A DNA stretch of 64,000 nucleotides from Methyloterricola oryzae (lineage in GTDB: Bacteria; Pseudomonadota; Gammaproteobacteria; Methylococcales; Methylococcaceae). Within the stretch, counting starts at the first letter, position 1. Each line of letters begins with the position of its first letter. Positions 1-13,511 of the stretch are shown here, piece after piece. The notes under the pieces were generated by a model, which was given only the letters and a program-made list of their open reading frames with translations, was not told the DNA's origin and did not search any database. The position numbers were made by a program, and so were the translations under genes. The stretch spans positions 62,001 through 126,000 of the forward strand of contig NZ_JYNS01000005.1 in the NCBI RefSeq assembly GCF_000934725.1, given 5' to 3'.

Positions 1-555
1 ATCCTGCCGCTGAAGGAGCTGGGCTTTCATATCCTCCCCGGCAATGCGGACCTGACCGCGGCTCAGGTGGACCTGCTGCATCACGACAACCGCGAGCGCG
101 CCCTGCGCGAGGCGCTGGAGAGTTGCCGCGGCGACTACGATTTCATCTTCGTGGACTGCCCGCCGTCTTTGAACATGCTCACCGTCAACGCCATGGTGGC
201 GGCGGACAGCGTGCTGATCCCCATGCAATGCGAGTACTACGCCCTGGAAGGCCTTTCCGATCTCATGGACACCCTGGAAAACATCCGCCGGACGGTGAAT
301 CCCAAGCTGGCCATCGAAGGGCTGCTGCGCACCATGTTCGACCCCCGCAGCCGACTGGCCAAGGAAGTTTCGGATCAGTTGCTGGAGCACTTCGGCGACA
401 AGGTGCTGCGTACCGTCATCCCGCGCAACATCCGCCTGGCGGAAGCGCCCAGCCACGGCCTGCCGGCCCTGATGTACGACAAGTCCTCCCGCGGCGCCGT
501 GGCCTATCTGGCCCTGGCGGGAGAGATCATGCGCCGCAACGAGAAAGCCGCCTGA
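1..555 (+). CDS. parA: Chromosome partitioning ATPase ParA (3' part; 5' end outside window)
   Basis: C-terminal 184 residues of a ParA/Soj-type ATPase, which with ParB and parS segregates the replication-origin region. The window opens inside the gene, so the deviant Walker A motif is not visible. The Walker B-like strand FIFVDCPPSLNMLT and the following PMQCEYYALEGL segment are typical of chromosomal ParA, as is the late IPRNIRLAEAPSHGLP motif. The stop lies 13 bases before parB, so the two are very probably co-transcribed. Assignment to ParA rather than another MinD/ParA member rests on these motifs plus the parB neighbour. Confidence 0.95.
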   Translation: MLPLKELGFHILPGNADLTAAQVDLLHHDNRERALREALESCRGDYDFIFVDCPPSLNMLTVNAMVAADSVLIPMQCEYYALEGLSDLMDTLENIRRTVNPKLAIEGLLRTMFDPRSRLAKEVSDQLLEHFGDKVLRTVIPRNIRLAEAPSHGLPALMYDKSSRGAVAYLALAGEIMRRNEKAA

Positions 556-568
556 CCCGGAGAGTCAC

Positions 569-1429
569 ATGACAGCGAAGAAACGAGGCCTGGGGCGCGG
601 ACTGGATGCCCTGCTGGGGGCGGTTAGCATCGAGCCGCCCGGCGACAAGGAGCGCGACAAGCTCAAGACGCTGCCGGTGGAGTTCATGCGCAGCAGCCGT
701 TTCCAGCCGCGCAAGGATTTCGACCCCGCGCGCCTGCAGGAACTGGCCGACTCCATCAGCGCCCAGGGCGTGGTCCAGCCCATCGTGGTGCGCGAGGTGG
801 CGGAGAACCGCTACGAGATCATCGCCGGCGAGCGACGCTGGCGCGCCGCCCAGATGGCGGGGCTGCACGATATCCCGGTGGTGATCCGCGAAGTGCCGGA
901 CCAGGCGGCCCTGGCCATCGCCCTCATCGAGAACATCCAGCGCCAGGACCTCAACCCCCTGGAGGAGGCCGAGGCGCTCAAGCGCCTACTGGAGGAATTC
1001 TCCCTGACCCACCAGCAGGTGGCGGACGCCGTGGGCAAGTCCCGGGCCGCCGTCTCCAATCTGATGCGCCTCAACGAACTGCATCCGGACGCCAAGGCCC
1101 TTTTGGTCTCGGGCGAGATCGAGATGGGCCATGCCCGCGCCATTCTGGGCCTGCCCTACGAACGCCAGGGTGCGGTCGCCGCGCAGGTGGCGGCCAAGCG
1201 CCTGAACGTGCGCGAGACCGAGGCCCTCGTGCGCAAGCTCCAGGAGGCCGGTCAGGCAACCCGTCCCGGCCGTCAGCAGGACCCCGACATCACCCGCTTC
1301 GCCGAACAGATCACCGAGAAGCTGGGGGCCCGCGTGCAGATCCAGCACAGCAGCAAGGGCGCCGGCAAGCTCATCATCAGCTACGACAGCCTGGACCAAT
1401 TGGAAGGCGTCATCGAACGCCTGGGTTGA
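569..1429 (+). CDS. parB: Chromosome partitioning protein ParB
   Basis: 286 residues, the usual length of a chromosomal ParB/Spo0J. ParB binds parS, spreads by CTP-dependent clamping, and stimulates ParA. The N-terminal ParB/sulfiredoxin-like domain carries the CTP-binding motif GERRWRA near residue 90 and ENIQR near residue 112. A helix-turn-helix region (LTHQQVADAVGKSRAAVSNL) follows, then GHARAILGL. The C-terminal dimerisation region ends in LEGVIERLG. It starts with ATG 13 bases after parA. No parS site was recognised in the window. Confidence 0.96.
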   Translation: MTAKKRGLGRGLDALLGAVSIEPPGDKERDKLKTLPVEFMRSSRFQPRKDFDPARLQELADSISAQGVVQPIVVREVAENRYEIIAGERRWRAAQMAGLHDIPVVIREVPDQAALAIALIENIQRQDLNPLEEAEALKRLLEEFSLTHQQVADAVGKSRAAVSNLMRLNELHPDAKALLVSGEIEMGHARAILGLPYERQGAVAAQVAAKRLNVRETEALVRKLQEAGQATRPGRQQDPDITRFAEQITEKLGARVQIQHSSKGAGKLIISYDSLDQLEGVIERLG

Positions 1430-1617
1430 AGGTCTGACGGCAACGGACTGTTTCCGGGGCGCCGGCGATCCCTGGCCCGTCCATGGCCTGTTGCGGGACG
1501 CAAAGCCCCGTGATGCCATGAATTTAGGGCCTCTGCCGGCGCAGTCCGGCCTGCCTTCTCACCTCCCCGAACCAGCCCGTCAGAACCGCACGTGACCGCC
1601 CCGGCGGACATAAATCG

Positions 1618-1646
1618 TTGATCTCCTGCACAACGGTTGATATGAT
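1618..1646 (+). promoter_or_regulatory. Sigma70-type promoter of the ATP synthase operon
   Basis: A -35 element TTGATC (1618-1623) and a -10 element TATGAT (1641-1646) are separated by exactly 17 bases, ending 27 bases before the atpI start. It is the only good promoter match seen between parB and atpI, and no such match was noticed inside the atp genes. A purine-rich ribosome-binding stretch (AGGGGGG) follows just before atpI. Predicted by eye only. Confidence 0.6.
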
Positions 1647-1673
1647 TCCGACCGATTCAGAGGGGGGACGCCT

Positions 1674-2042
1674 ATGAGCGGGACCGGCCTGTTCGTTGCA
1701 GTCAGGCACGTGCTCCTGATTCAGGTGCTAACAATAATTGGGATTTTCGCTGTAGCCTACGGGCTGGCTGGCTTCCAGGAAGCCAAGTCGGCGCTGCTGG
1801 GTGGATTGGTGGGGTTCTTGCCCAACGCCTATTTTGCCTTCAAGTTCGGTCGGCGCGATCCGACCAAGACGGCTCAGGCGGTGGTCAAGGCTTTCTATCT
1901 GGGCGAAACGGTCAAGCTGACCATCACCGCCCTCCTGTTTGTCATTGTATTCCAACTTCCAGGCATCTTGTTCATGCCGTTATTCATCGGCTTTGTCGCG
2001 GTGATAATGGTTTTTTGGTTTGCACTTTTGTTGCGCAATTAG
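1674..2042 (+). CDS. atpI: ATP synthase subunit I (AtpI)
   Basis: 122-residue membrane protein with four hydrophobic segments (about residues 8-30, 36-52, 72-92 and 97-118). AtpI is a non-stoichiometric accessory of F-type ATP synthases that assists c-ring assembly and is usually the first gene of the operon, as here. The GGLVGFLPNAYFAFKFGRR stretch between helices two and three is typical of the family. The gene is 15 bases upstream of atpB. Confidence 0.9.
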   Translation: MSGTGLFVAVRHVLLIQVLTIIGIFAVAYGLAGFQEAKSALLGGLVGFLPNAYFAFKFGRRDPTKTAQAVVKAFYLGETVKLTITALLFVIVFQLPGILFMPLFIGFVAVIMVFWFALLLRN

Positions 2043-2840
<798 letters not shown>

Positions 2841-2874
2841 ATCCTTGTTATTCAACTCAACCTGTCTGAAATAA

Positions 2875-3153
<279 letters not shown>

Positions 3154-3199
3154 TCGGAGCGAACTCGTTCCTTGATGTTTCTATTAAGAGGAAAGCGCT

Positions 3200-3679
3200 G
3201 TGAGTATTAACGCCACTCTAATTGGGCAGATGATCACCTTCGCGCTTCTGGTGTGGTTCACCATGAAGTACGTCTGGCCGCCCTTGATGCAAGCCCTCGA
3301 AGAGCGCAAGAAGAAGATCGCCGATGGACTGGCTGCCGCCGACAAGGGCAAGCACGAGATGGAGCTGGCCGAGAAGAAGGCCAAGTCCGTGCTGAAGGAT
3401 GCCAAGGACCAGGCCGCGGAAATCGTCAACCTGGCGCAGAAGCGCGCCAACGAGCTGGCGGACGAGCGCAAGGAAGCCGCCAAGCAGGAAGGCGAGCGCA
3501 TCATCACGGCTGCCAAGTCCGAAATCGACCGGGAGATCCAGCAGGCGAAGGAACAGCTGCGCAAGGAAGTGGCCACCCTGGCGGTTTCCGCGGCGGAGCA
3601 GATCCTGAAGAAAGAAGTCGACCAGGATAAGCACCGGGAAATCATTGACAACCTCGGCAAGCAGTTGGGTCAGGCGTAA
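3200..3679 (+). CDS. atpF: F0F1 ATP synthase subunit b
   Basis: 159 residues: one N-terminal membrane helix (about 5-27) followed by a long charged coiled coil rich in Lys, Glu and Ala. This is the peripheral stalk that ties F1 to subunit a. The start is GTG at 3200, placed 6 bases after an AGAGGAAAG ribosome-binding stretch. The stop codon overlaps the atpH start by one base (TAATG), implying translational coupling. Confidence 0.97.
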   Translation: MSINATLIGQMITFALLVWFTMKYVWPPLMQALEERKKKIADGLAAADKGKHEMELAEKKAKSVLKDAKDQAAEIVNLAQKRANELADERKEAAKQEGERIITAAKSEIDREIQQAKEQLRKEVATLAVSAAEQILKKEVDQDKHREIIDNLGKQLGQA

Positions 3680-4215
3680 TGAGTGAAATAGCGACGTTGG
3701 CCAGGCCCTACGCGGTAGCGGCCTATAAACGGGCCAAGGAAACCGCGTCCACCGCCCAGTGGTCGGAAACCCTCGCCTTTCTGTCCGCCGTCATGAAGGA
3801 CGAGCGGATCGCGCAGGCCGCGGACAATCCCAAGGTCAAGAAGGAGCAGTTCACGGCGGCGTTTCTGGATCTGTGCGCGGGGCACCTGAACGGCGAGAGC
3901 GAGAACTTCGTCAAGGTTCTGGTCGCCAACGGCCGCCTGGACCTCATTCACAGCATCGCCGAGCAGTTTGAGTACTACCGGGCTGAAGAAGAGGGCTATC
4001 TCGATGTGGAGGTCTGTTCGGCTTATCCACTGGAGGACGGGGAGCACGCGAAGCTGGTGACGGTTCTGCAGACGGAACTGGGCAAGCAACCGCGCCTGCA
4101 CGTCCGGGTCGACGAATCCCTGATCGGCGGCGTGCTGATCAAGGCCGGCGACCGGGTGATCGATGCCTCCGTCCGCGGACAAGTTCAACGATTGGCAACA
4201 AGACTCTACAACTAG
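3679..4215 (+). CDS. atpH: F0F1 ATP synthase subunit delta
   Basis: 178 residues, standard for the delta/OSCP subunit that caps the alpha3beta3 head and binds subunit b. It opens with TLARPYAVAAYKRAKE, a conserved delta start, and ends with the family C-terminal segment GGVLIKAGDRVIDASVRGQ. It overlaps atpF by one base and is followed by atpA after 15 bases. Confidence 0.97.
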   Translation: MSEIATLARPYAVAAYKRAKETASTAQWSETLAFLSAVMKDERIAQAADNPKVKKEQFTAAFLDLCAGHLNGESENFVKVLVANGRLDLIHSIAEQFEYYRAEEEGYLDVEVCSAYPLEDGEHAKLVTVLQTELGKQPRLHVRVDESLIGGVLIKAGDRVIDASVRGQVQRLATRLYN

Positions 4216-4230
4216 AGCGAGACAAGAATC

Positions 4231-5772
<1,542 letters not shown>

Positions 5773-5782
5773 GGGTTAAGTC

Positions 5783-6646
5783 ATGGCCGTAGGTAAAGAA
5801 ATCCGTGTGAAGATTGCGAGTATCAAGAATACTCAGAAGATCACGCGCGCCATGGAAAAGGTGGCGACCAGCAAGATGCGCAAGACGCAATCGCGGATGC
5901 AGGCTACTCGGCCCTACTCCCGCAAGATTGCGCAGATCATCAAGCACCTGGCCCACGCCAAGCCGGAATATCAGCACCCGTTCATGATCGAGCGGGAGGT
6001 GAAGAAGGTGGGCGTCATCATCGTCTCGTCGGACCGCGGCCTGTGCGGCGGTCTGAACTCGAACCTGTTCCGCATGGCCTTGCGCCAGATGCGGACCTGG
6101 TCCAACGAGAAGGTCGAGGTGCAGGTCAGCGCCATCGGCTCCAAGGGCACCGGCTTCTTCAACGGCATCGGCGCCAACGTGGTGGCGCAGGTGGCCAAGC
6201 TGGGCGACACCCCGCACCTGGAGCAGATCATCGGCGTCATCAAGGTGATGCTGGACGATTACTACGCGGGCAACATCGACGCGCTGTACGTGATGTACAA
6301 CGAGTTCGTCAACACCATGACGCAGAAGCCCAAGCTCGACCAGTTGCTCCCGGTCAAGACCGAGGAGATTGCGCCGGAGTTGAGCGGCCACTGGGATTAT
6401 CTCTACGAGCCGGATGCCAAGGAGGTGCTGGATGACCTGCTGGTGCGCTACATCGAGTCCATCGTGTTCCAGGGCCTGGTGGAGAACAACGCCTGCGAGC
6501 AGGCGGCGCGCATGGTGGCCATGAAGAGCGCATCGGACAACGCCGGCAAGCTCATCAACGAGTTGCAGCTGATCTACAACAAGGCGCGCCAGGCGGCCAT
6601 CACCCAGGAAATTTCCGAGATCGTCGGTGGCGCGGCAGCGGTCTAG
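5783..6646 (+). CDS. atpG: F0F1 ATP synthase subunit gamma
   Basis: 287-residue central rotor shaft. The N-terminal helix starts [20 protein letters not shown], and the C-terminal helix ends in [19 protein letters not shown]; these pair as the rotating coiled coil. The internal [11 protein letters not shown] motif near residue 80 is also present. It lies 10 bases after atpA and 43 bases before atpD. Confidence 0.98.
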   Translation: MAVGKEIRVKIASIKNTQKITRAMEKVATSKMRKTQSRMQATRPYSRKIAQIIKHLAHAKPEYQHPFMIEREVKKVGVIIVSSDRGLCGGLNSNLFRMALRQMRTWSNEKVEVQVSAIGSKGTGFFNGIGANVVAQVAKLGDTPHLEQIIGVIKVMLDDYYAGNIDALYVMYNEFVNTMTQKPKLDQLLPVKTEEIAPELSGHWDYLYEPDAKEVLDDLLVRYIESIVFQGLVENNACEQAARMVAMKSASDNAGKLINELQLIYNKARQAAITQEISEIVGGAAAV

Positions 6647-6653
6647 CCGATAG

Positions 6654-8072
<1,419 letters not shown>

Positions 8073-8093
8073 GCCGCGTTTGGAGAGCCTGAT

Positions 8094-8513
8094 ATGGCCA
8101 TGAAGTTCCATGTGGATATCGTGAGCGCGGAGGAGCAGATCTTCTCCGGGCTCGCGGAATTGGTGGTGGCGCCGGCGGAAGAGGGCGATGTGGGCATCGC
8201 GGCCCGTCACGCGCCCCTGCTGACCCGCCTCAAGCCGGGCGAAGTGCGGGTGATGACCGACGACAAGGAGACCCTGCCGTTCTACGTCTCCGGCGGCATC
8301 CTGGAGATTCAGCCGCACATCGTTTCGGTGCTGGCCGACCGCGCCGTGCGCGCCAAGGACATCGACGAAGCGGCGGCCCTGGAAGCCAAGCAGCGCGCCG
8401 AGGAGGCGCTGAAAGACCAAAAATCGGCCATGGACATGGGCAAGGTGCAGCGGGAGCTGGTGGAAGCCATGGAGCAGCTGCGGACCCTGGAGCGCTGGCG
8501 CCAACGTCGCTGA
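8094..8513 (+). CDS. atpC: F0F1 ATP synthase subunit epsilon
   Basis: 139 residues. The N-terminal beta sandwich includes AEEGDVGIAARHAPLLTRLKPG and FYVSGGILEIQPHIVSVLAD (conserved family stretches), and a C-terminal helical hairpin follows. The subunit links rotor and ring and inhibits ATP hydrolysis. It is the last gene of the operon and is followed within about 20 bases by a strong terminator. Confidence 0.97.
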   Translation: MAMKFHVDIVSAEEQIFSGLAELVVAPAEEGDVGIAARHAPLLTRLKPGEVRVMTDDKETLPFYVSGGILEIQPHIVSVLADRAVRAKDIDEAAALEAKQRAEEALKDQKSAMDMGKVQRELVEAMEQLRTLERWRQRR

Positions 8514-8534
8514 TCACAGCGGCCTGCGCTCCCG

Positions 8535-8584
8535 AAACCCGGCCTGTCATGGACATTCTCCATGGCGGGCCGGGTTTTTTATTT
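8535..8584 (+). terminator. Rho-independent terminator of the atp operon
   Basis: A perfect 10-bp stem (8535-8544 pairing with 8568-8577, core CCCGGCC/GGCCGGG) is extended inward by CATGG/CCATG pairing and runs into a tract of six T residues. It lies 21 bases after atpC and separates the operon from glmU. Confidence 0.9.
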
Positions 8585-8646
8585 GCTAAGCTTTGCCGAA
8601 AGCCGCCGGTCTGCTGGCGGGCTTCAGTAAAACCCACGCAATCGGA

Positions 8647-10029
8647 ATGGACCCAATGACCTTACAGACCCTCATCCTGGCGGCGGGCCAGGGGACGCGC
8701 ATGCGCTCGCAACTGCCCAAGGTGCTGCACCAGATCGCCGGCCGCCCCTTGCTTGCCCACGTGCACCGGCTCGCCTCAAGTCTCGGCGACAACGCTATCA
8801 GCGTGATTTACGGCCACGGCGGCGAGCAGGTGCTTAAAACTCTGGGCGAACTGCCGGCCCGCTGGGTGGAGCAGAAAGAGCGCCTGGGCACCGGCCACGC
8901 GGTGATGCAGGTGGCCGACTGGATCCGGGATGACGCCACCGTGCTGATCCTTTATGGCGACGTGCCCCTGCTGCAGCAGAGCACCGTGCAGCGCCTGCTG
9001 CACCACGCCGGCGAGGGCAGCCTGGGGCTTTTGACCATCACGCTGGACAATCCCACCGGCTACGGGCGCATCATCCGTAACGGCAATGGCGACGTGGTCA
9101 GCATCGTCGAGGAAAAGGACGCGACGCCGGAGCAGCGGACGGTGCGGGAAGTGAATACCGGCATCCTGGCGGTCAGGGGTGGGCACTTGAAGCGCTGGCT
9201 GGGCCGGCTGACCAACGACAACGCCCAGAAGGAATACTACCTCACCGACATCATCGCCATGGCGGTGGCCGACGGGATCTACGTCGACACCACCCAGCCC
9301 GGCGAGGAAGCGGAAGTACTGGGGGTCAATAACCGGCAGCAGCTGGCGGAGCTGGAACGCTTGTTTCAGGCGCGCCAGGCGTGCAGCCTCATGGAGCAGG
9401 GCGTGACCCTGCGCGATCCGGCCCGCTTCGATTTGCGCGGCGATATCGTGCAACTGGGACAGGACATCGAGATCGACGTCAACGTAATCCTGGAAGGGCG
9501 GATCGAACTGGGCAGCGGTGTAAAGATCGGCCCCAACGTGTGGATCCGCAATGCCTCCATCGCCCAAGGCGTGGAAATTCTGGCCAACAGCGTGATCGAG
9601 GACGCGGTGATCGGCGCCGACAGCCGCATCGGCCCCTTCGCCCGCATCCGCCCGGAGACCCGGCTTTCCGCCCATGTGCACGTGGGCAATTTTGTGGAAA
9701 TCAAGAAGGCCGAGGTGGGGGAGGGCTCCAAGATCAATCATCTTAGCTATGTGGGCGATGCGCGGGTCGGCTCCGGGGTGAACGTGGGCGCGGGCACCAT
9801 CACCTGCAATTACGACGGCGCCAACAAGCACCTCACCGTGATCGAGGACGGCGCTTTCATCGGTTCGGATACCCAGTTGGTGGCTCCGGTGACGGTGGGC
9901 CGCAATGCCACCATCGGCGCGGGCTCCACCATCACCAAGGACACGCCCGCCGACACCCTGACCCTGAGCCGCGCCAAGCAGATCAACGTGGAAGGCTGGC
10001 AGCGGCCGGTCAAAAAGCCCAAGGCCTGA
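8647..10029 (+). CDS. glmU: Bifunctional GlcNAc-1-P uridyltransferase / glucosamine-1-P acetyltransferase
   Basis: 460 residues. GlmU acetylates glucosamine-1-phosphate and then transfers UMP to give UDP-GlcNAc for peptidoglycan and LPS. The N-terminal pyrophosphorylase domain has LILAAGQGTRMRSQLPKVLH. The C-terminal half is a left-handed beta helix with hexapeptide repeats and the acetyltransferase segments VGNFVEIKKAEVGEGSKINH and GAGTITCNYDGANK. The frame is open back to a TTG at 8593, but homologues begin close to LILAAG, so ATG 8647 is preferred; ATG 8656 is equally possible. Confidence 0.97.
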   Translation: MDPMTLQTLILAAGQGTRMRSQLPKVLHQIAGRPLLAHVHRLASSLGDNAISVIYGHGGEQVLKTLGELPARWVEQKERLGTGHAVMQVADWIRDDATVLILYGDVPLLQQSTVQRLLHHAGEGSLGLLTITLDNPTGYGRIIRNGNGDVVSIVEEKDATPEQRTVREVNTGILAVRGGHLKRWLGRLTNDNAQKEYYLTDIIAMAVADGIYVDTTQPGEEAEVLGVNNRQQLAELERLFQARQACSLMEQGVTLRDPARFDLRGDIVQLGQDIEIDVNVILEGRIELGSGVKIGPNVWIRNASIAQGVEILANSVIEDAVIGADSRIGPFARIRPETRLSAHVHVGNFVEIKKAEVGEGSKINHLSYVGDARVGSGVNVGAGTITCNYDGANKHLTVIEDGAFIGSDTQLVAPVTVGRNATIGAGSTITKDTPADTLTLSRAKQINVEGWQRPVKKPKA

Positions 10030-10108
10030 TGCGGCTGCCACCGGCCGGTTCCGAGGGGTTTGCGGTCCCGGCCAACCCTATTCAAGTCCCCGAAAAGGAG
10101 AGTAATCC

Positions 10109-11941
10109 ATGTGTGGAATCGTAGGCGCAGTCGCCCATCGCACCGTCACCCCTGTCCTCCTGGAAGGCCTGCGCCGCCTGGAATACCGCGGCTATGACTC
10201 GGCGGGCATCGCCGCCCTGGACGAATTCGGCCAGCTGCTGCGCGCGCGCCGTCCCGGTAAGATCCGCGAGTTGGAAGCTTACCTGGAGACGGCGCCGGTG
10301 AACGGCAAGATCGGCATCGCCCATACCCGCTGGGCCACCCACGGCGTGCCCTCGGAGCGCAATGCCCACCCCCACATGTCCCGCGACACGGTGGCGGTGG
10401 TGCACAACGGCATAATCGAGAACCACGACGAAATGCGCCGTACCTTGACGCAGAAGGGCTATCAGTTCACCTCCGACACCGACACCGAGGTGATCGCGCA
10501 TCAAGTGCACGAGTTCCTGGAGCAGGGCATGGACCTGCTGGCTGCGGTCAAGGCGACGACGGCGCTTTTGCACGGCGCCTACGCCATCGGCGTCATCAGC
10601 AGCCAGGAGCCGCGCCGCCTGATCGGGGCGCGCCAGGGCAGCCCGCTGGTGGTGGGCCTGGGCGAAGACGAGAACTTCATTGCTTCCGACGTATTCGCCC
10701 TGGTGGGCGAAACCCAGCGCTTCATCTACCTGGAGGACGGCGATCTGGTGGATCTGGCCACCGACAGCCTAGTCGTCTACGACAAATCCGGCACCCGGGT
10801 GGAACGCCCGGTCAATGAGACCAAGCTGGTGGCCGATGCGGTGGAGCGCGGCGATTACCGCCACTACATGCAGAAGGAGATCCACGAGCAGCCGACGGCG
10901 GTGGAAAAGACCCTGGACGGCCGCGTGCATGCGGGCCATGTGCTGGAGGCAGGCTTCGGGCCCCTCGCCGAGCAGGCCTTCGAGCACGTCAAGTCCGTGC
11001 AGATCGTGGCCTGCGGCACCAGCTACCACGCAGGCATGGTGGGCAAGTACTGGATGGAATCCATCGCGGGGCTCCCCTGTAACGTGGAGGTGGCCAGCGA
11101 GTTCCGCTACCGCAAGAACGTGGTGACGCCCGGCACCCTGTTCGTCACCATTTCTCAATCGGGCGAAACCGCCGACACCTTGGCGGCCCTGAAGGACGCC
11201 AAGACCTTGGGCTACGCCCACACCCTGGCCATTTGCAACGTGCCGGAAAGCTCCATCGTGCGCGAGTCCGACTCCACCCTCATGACCCGTGCAGGCCCCG
11301 AGATCGGCGTCGCCTCCACCAAGGCCTTCACCACCCAGCTCACCGCGCTGCTGCTGCTGGTGGTGGCCTTGGGCCGGCGCAATGGCATGACGGTGGAAGT
11401 GGAAGCCAAGATCGTGCGCCAGTTGGAGGGCCTGCCCGCGCAGATCCGCCATGTGCTGCAACTGGAAGGGGATATCGAGCGCTGGGCCGAGCGTTTCGGC
11501 GACAAGCAGCATTCCTTGTACCTGGGCCGCGGCGCGCAGTACCCGGTGGCCATGGAAGGCGCGCTCAAGCTCAAGGAGATTTCATACATCCATGCCGAGG
11601 CGTACCCCGCTGGCGAGCTCAAGCACGGTCCCCTGGCCCTGATCGACGAGGAAATGCCGGTGGTGGCGGTGGCGCCCAACAACGAACTGCTGGAGAAACT
11701 CAAGTCCAACCTGCAGGAAGTGCAGGCGCGCGGCGGCCAGCTTTACGTTTTCGCCGACGTGGATGCGCCCATGGAGAGCGTGCCCAATGTCAACATCCTG
11801 CGCGTCGCCGAAGTGGACGAAGTGGTTGCCCCTATCGTCTACACCATTCCGCTGCAACTGCTGGCCTACCACGTCGCCCTGATCAAGGGCACTGACGTGG
11901 ATCAGCCGCGCAACCTGGCGAAGTCGGTGACGGTGGAATAG
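10109..11941 (+). CDS. glmS: Glutamine-fructose-6-phosphate aminotransferase (isomerizing)
   Basis: 610 residues, standard for GlmS, which makes glucosamine-6-phosphate from fructose-6-phosphate and glutamine. The N-terminal nucleophile cysteine follows the initiator Met (MCGIVGAV), and the glutaminase domain continues with HTRWATHG. Two SIS isomerase domains follow (ISQSGETADTLAAL near residue 350, then ALKLKEISYIHAEAYPAGEL). The C-terminus DQPRNLAKSVTVE is canonical. An AAGGAGAG ribosome-binding site precedes the ATG. No glmS ribozyme was seen upstream. Confidence 0.98.
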   Translation: MCGIVGAVAHRTVTPVLLEGLRRLEYRGYDSAGIAALDEFGQLLRARRPGKIRELEAYLETAPVNGKIGIAHTRWATHGVPSERNAHPHMSRDTVAVVHNGIIENHDEMRRTLTQKGYQFTSDTDTEVIAHQVHEFLEQGMDLLAAVKATTALLHGAYAIGVISSQEPRRLIGARQGSPLVVGLGEDENFIASDVFALVGETQRFIYLEDGDLVDLATDSLVVYDKSGTRVERPVNETKLVADAVERGDYRHYMQKEIHEQPTAVEKTLDGRVHAGHVLEAGFGPLAEQAFEHVKSVQIVACGTSYHAGMVGKYWMESIAGLPCNVEVASEFRYRKNVVTPGTLFVTISQSGETADTLAALKDAKTLGYAHTLAICNVPESSIVRESDSTLMTRAGPEIGVASTKAFTTQLTALLLLVVALGRRNGMTVEVEAKIVRQLEGLPAQIRHVLQLEGDIERWAERFGDKQHSLYLGRGAQYPVAMEGALKLKEISYIHAEAYPAGELKHGPLALIDEEMPVVAVAPNNELLEKLKSNLQEVQARGGQLYVFADVDAPMESVPNVNILRVAEVDEVVAPIVYTIPLQLLAYHVALIKGTDVDQPRNLAKSVTVE

Positions 11942-11974
11942 CTCGAACAGGGTGTGCCAACGCGGGAGGCGCGC

Positions 11975-12006
11975 CGGGGTCCGACTCGATCGTTCGAGCG
12001 GCCCCG
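11975..12006. terminator. Hairpin between convergent genes, possible terminator without T tract
   Basis: CGGGG-CCG-CTCGA pairs with TCGAG-CGG-CCCCG around a four-base loop, with two single-base bulges (11980 and 11984). It lies between the glmS stop and the convergent small gene. No T run follows on either strand, so a role as terminator is uncertain. Confidence 0.35.
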
Positions 12007-12050
12007 CCGTCACGTTCCGGCGACTGCACCCAAGTCCAGGCGCTTCGTCC

Positions 12051-12401
12051 CTACTTCTTCATCATCCCCGCCTTCAGGGCATTGAACAGCGCACTGCCGG
12101 CGTCCACGTCGGAACTGCTCACCAGGACCGCGATGACCAGTTTGTCGCCGAAGGGAATGCACTCGGCGACGCCCACGGTCTTCTCGCTCCAGGCGCGGAC
12201 GGAATCGGCCGAACTGGTGATTTGTCCGGCCTGCTGGGCGGTCATGAGGCTGACCGCCTGTTTGACGCACTGGCCTTGATCAGGGGTCGGCGCTTCGAAA
12301 TGGTCCCACCATAGATTGGGCGCGGCCCAGGCGCACGGGCTGGCGCCGATCATCAAGATGCTGACCAGGAAGAGTTGGCGGATTGTGATTGATCTGAACA
12401 T
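12051..12401 (-). CDS. Small secreted protein of unknown function
   Basis: 116 residues with a clear signal peptide (RQLFLVSILMIGASPCAWAA) and a predicted cleavage after AWA. The mature part has two cysteines (QCVKQ and AECIP), which could form a disulphide, and ends GMMKK. The start is fixed by a GGGAGGA ribosome-binding site 7 bases upstream of the ATG at 12401, rather than the longer frame from 12419. No family was recognised. It is convergent with glmS and stands alone. Confidence 0.7.
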   Translation of the reverse strand: MFRSITIRQLFLVSILMIGASPCAWAAPNLWWDHFEAPTPDQGQCVKQAVSLMTAQQAGQITSSADSVRAWSEKTVGVAECIPFGDKLVIAVLVSSSDVDAGSALFNALKAGMMKK

Positions 12402-12635
12402 CGGTTGATCCTCCCTCATGGATTAGTTTTCACAACGAGGCTTGCGCGGAGCGTGACCACGCTTGCGGCCGGGCTCGGGTGTCTAGCCGGTGAAGGAGTT
12501 CCCTCGAATCCGGCACCGGATGAGCGTCAAAGGACGAGCCCTAGGATCGAATTTCTGGCTGCGGGTCGCAGCCGTACATCCACGTAGTGGGGCGTGGACG
12601 AGTTGCCCATCGCGCCGTGGGCGCGCGCTGGGGAG

Positions 12636-13511
12636 CTAGGCGGGAGCTTGCGCAGCGTCGCCGGACGCGCCAAGGTCGGGCCGGCTGCCCGGCAGGGCAA
12701 TGACCCGGGAAGCCAGCCACAGGCCATCGCGCAGACATTCCGTGACTGGAAACCCGCCGGCAAGGCCATGCAGGAAGCCGGCGGCGAACGCGTCGCCGCC
12801 ACCTGTGCGGTCGATGACCTCCACCGGAAAAGCCGGGTGGAACTCTGCGCCATCCGCGCCCAGCACCCAGGCCCCTTCGGCACCGCAGGTCACTGCCAGA
12901 TGCGTGCCGGCTGCGAGAAGTCCGCGCGTTGCTTCGGGATCGTCCGATCCGGTCCAGCGCTTGAGGCTGCTGTGATTCATGAAGAGCCAGTCCAGACAGG
13001 CTGACAGTTCGGCAGAGGGCGCGTCATCCAGGTCGGCGGAGACCGTCGCGCCGCGCGACTTGGCCAATCGCGCCAGGGGCAGGACTCGATCCAGCAGGGA
13101 AGTCGCCACATGCAGGTGCAGGCCGGGCGCGAAGACATTCATCGGAACCGCGCGTGGATCGAAGCGGAGATTGGCGCCGCCGGAGCTGACCATGCGCTTG
13201 CTGCGGGGATTGACGAAAATCGCCGCCATGCCTGACAGGATTTCCGGTGCACGCTGAACCCATTCCGTGCCAACGCCGGCATCGGCCAGCGCCTGGATTG
13301 CCAGATCGCCGAAGGGGTCGGCGCCGACACAGCCGAGCATGTCCACGCGGTGGCCAAACCACGCCAGCCAGTGTGCCGTGTTGGCCGCACCGCCGCCGAA
13401 ACTCAAATAGGCCTCCGGACAGCGGAGCTTCTCGTGCTCGGCCGGCATCCGCTCCACGGGGAAGGTGATGTCCACGTTGAGGCTGCCCAGACAGAGGAAT
13501 CGACGGATCAT
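12636..13511 (-). CDS. PfkB/ribokinase-family sugar kinase
   Basis: 291 residues. PfkB signature 1 is present as YLSFGGGAANTAHWLAWFG. Signature 2 is DRTGGGDAFAAGFLHG, with the catalytic base Asp and the anion-hole GGGD. The N-terminus IRRFLCLGSLNVDITFPVE is a normal ribokinase-fold start, which fixes the start at 13511 rather than 13592. The substrate cannot be told: ribokinase, adenosine kinase, fructokinase and 2-keto-3-deoxygluconate kinase share these motifs. The gene stands alone, divergent from the ABC transporter. Confidence 0.88.
   Translation of the reverse strand: MIRRFLCLGSLNVDITFPVERMPAEHEKLRCPEAYLSFGGGAANTAHWLAWFGHRVDMLGCVGADPFGDLAIQALADAGVGTEWVQRAPEILSGMAAIFVNPRSKRMVSSGGANLRFDPRAVPMNVFAPGLHLHVATSLLDRVLPLARLAKSRGATVSADLDDAPSAELSACLDWLFMNHSSLKRWTGSDDPEATRGLLAAGTHLAVTCGAEGAWVLGADGAEFHPAFPVEVIDRTGGGDAFAAGFLHGLAGGFPVTECLRDGLWLASRVIALPGSRPDLGASGDAAQAPA

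Noticed and set aside
1588..1600. CACGTG core between parB and atpI, considered as parS
   Set aside because: The flanking bases do not match the parS consensus TGTTTCACGTGAAACA; only the central hexamer fits.
10030..10108. glmS ribozyme upstream of glmS
   Set aside because: The 79-base spacer is too short and lacks the ribozyme fold; that element is typical of Gram-positive bacteria.
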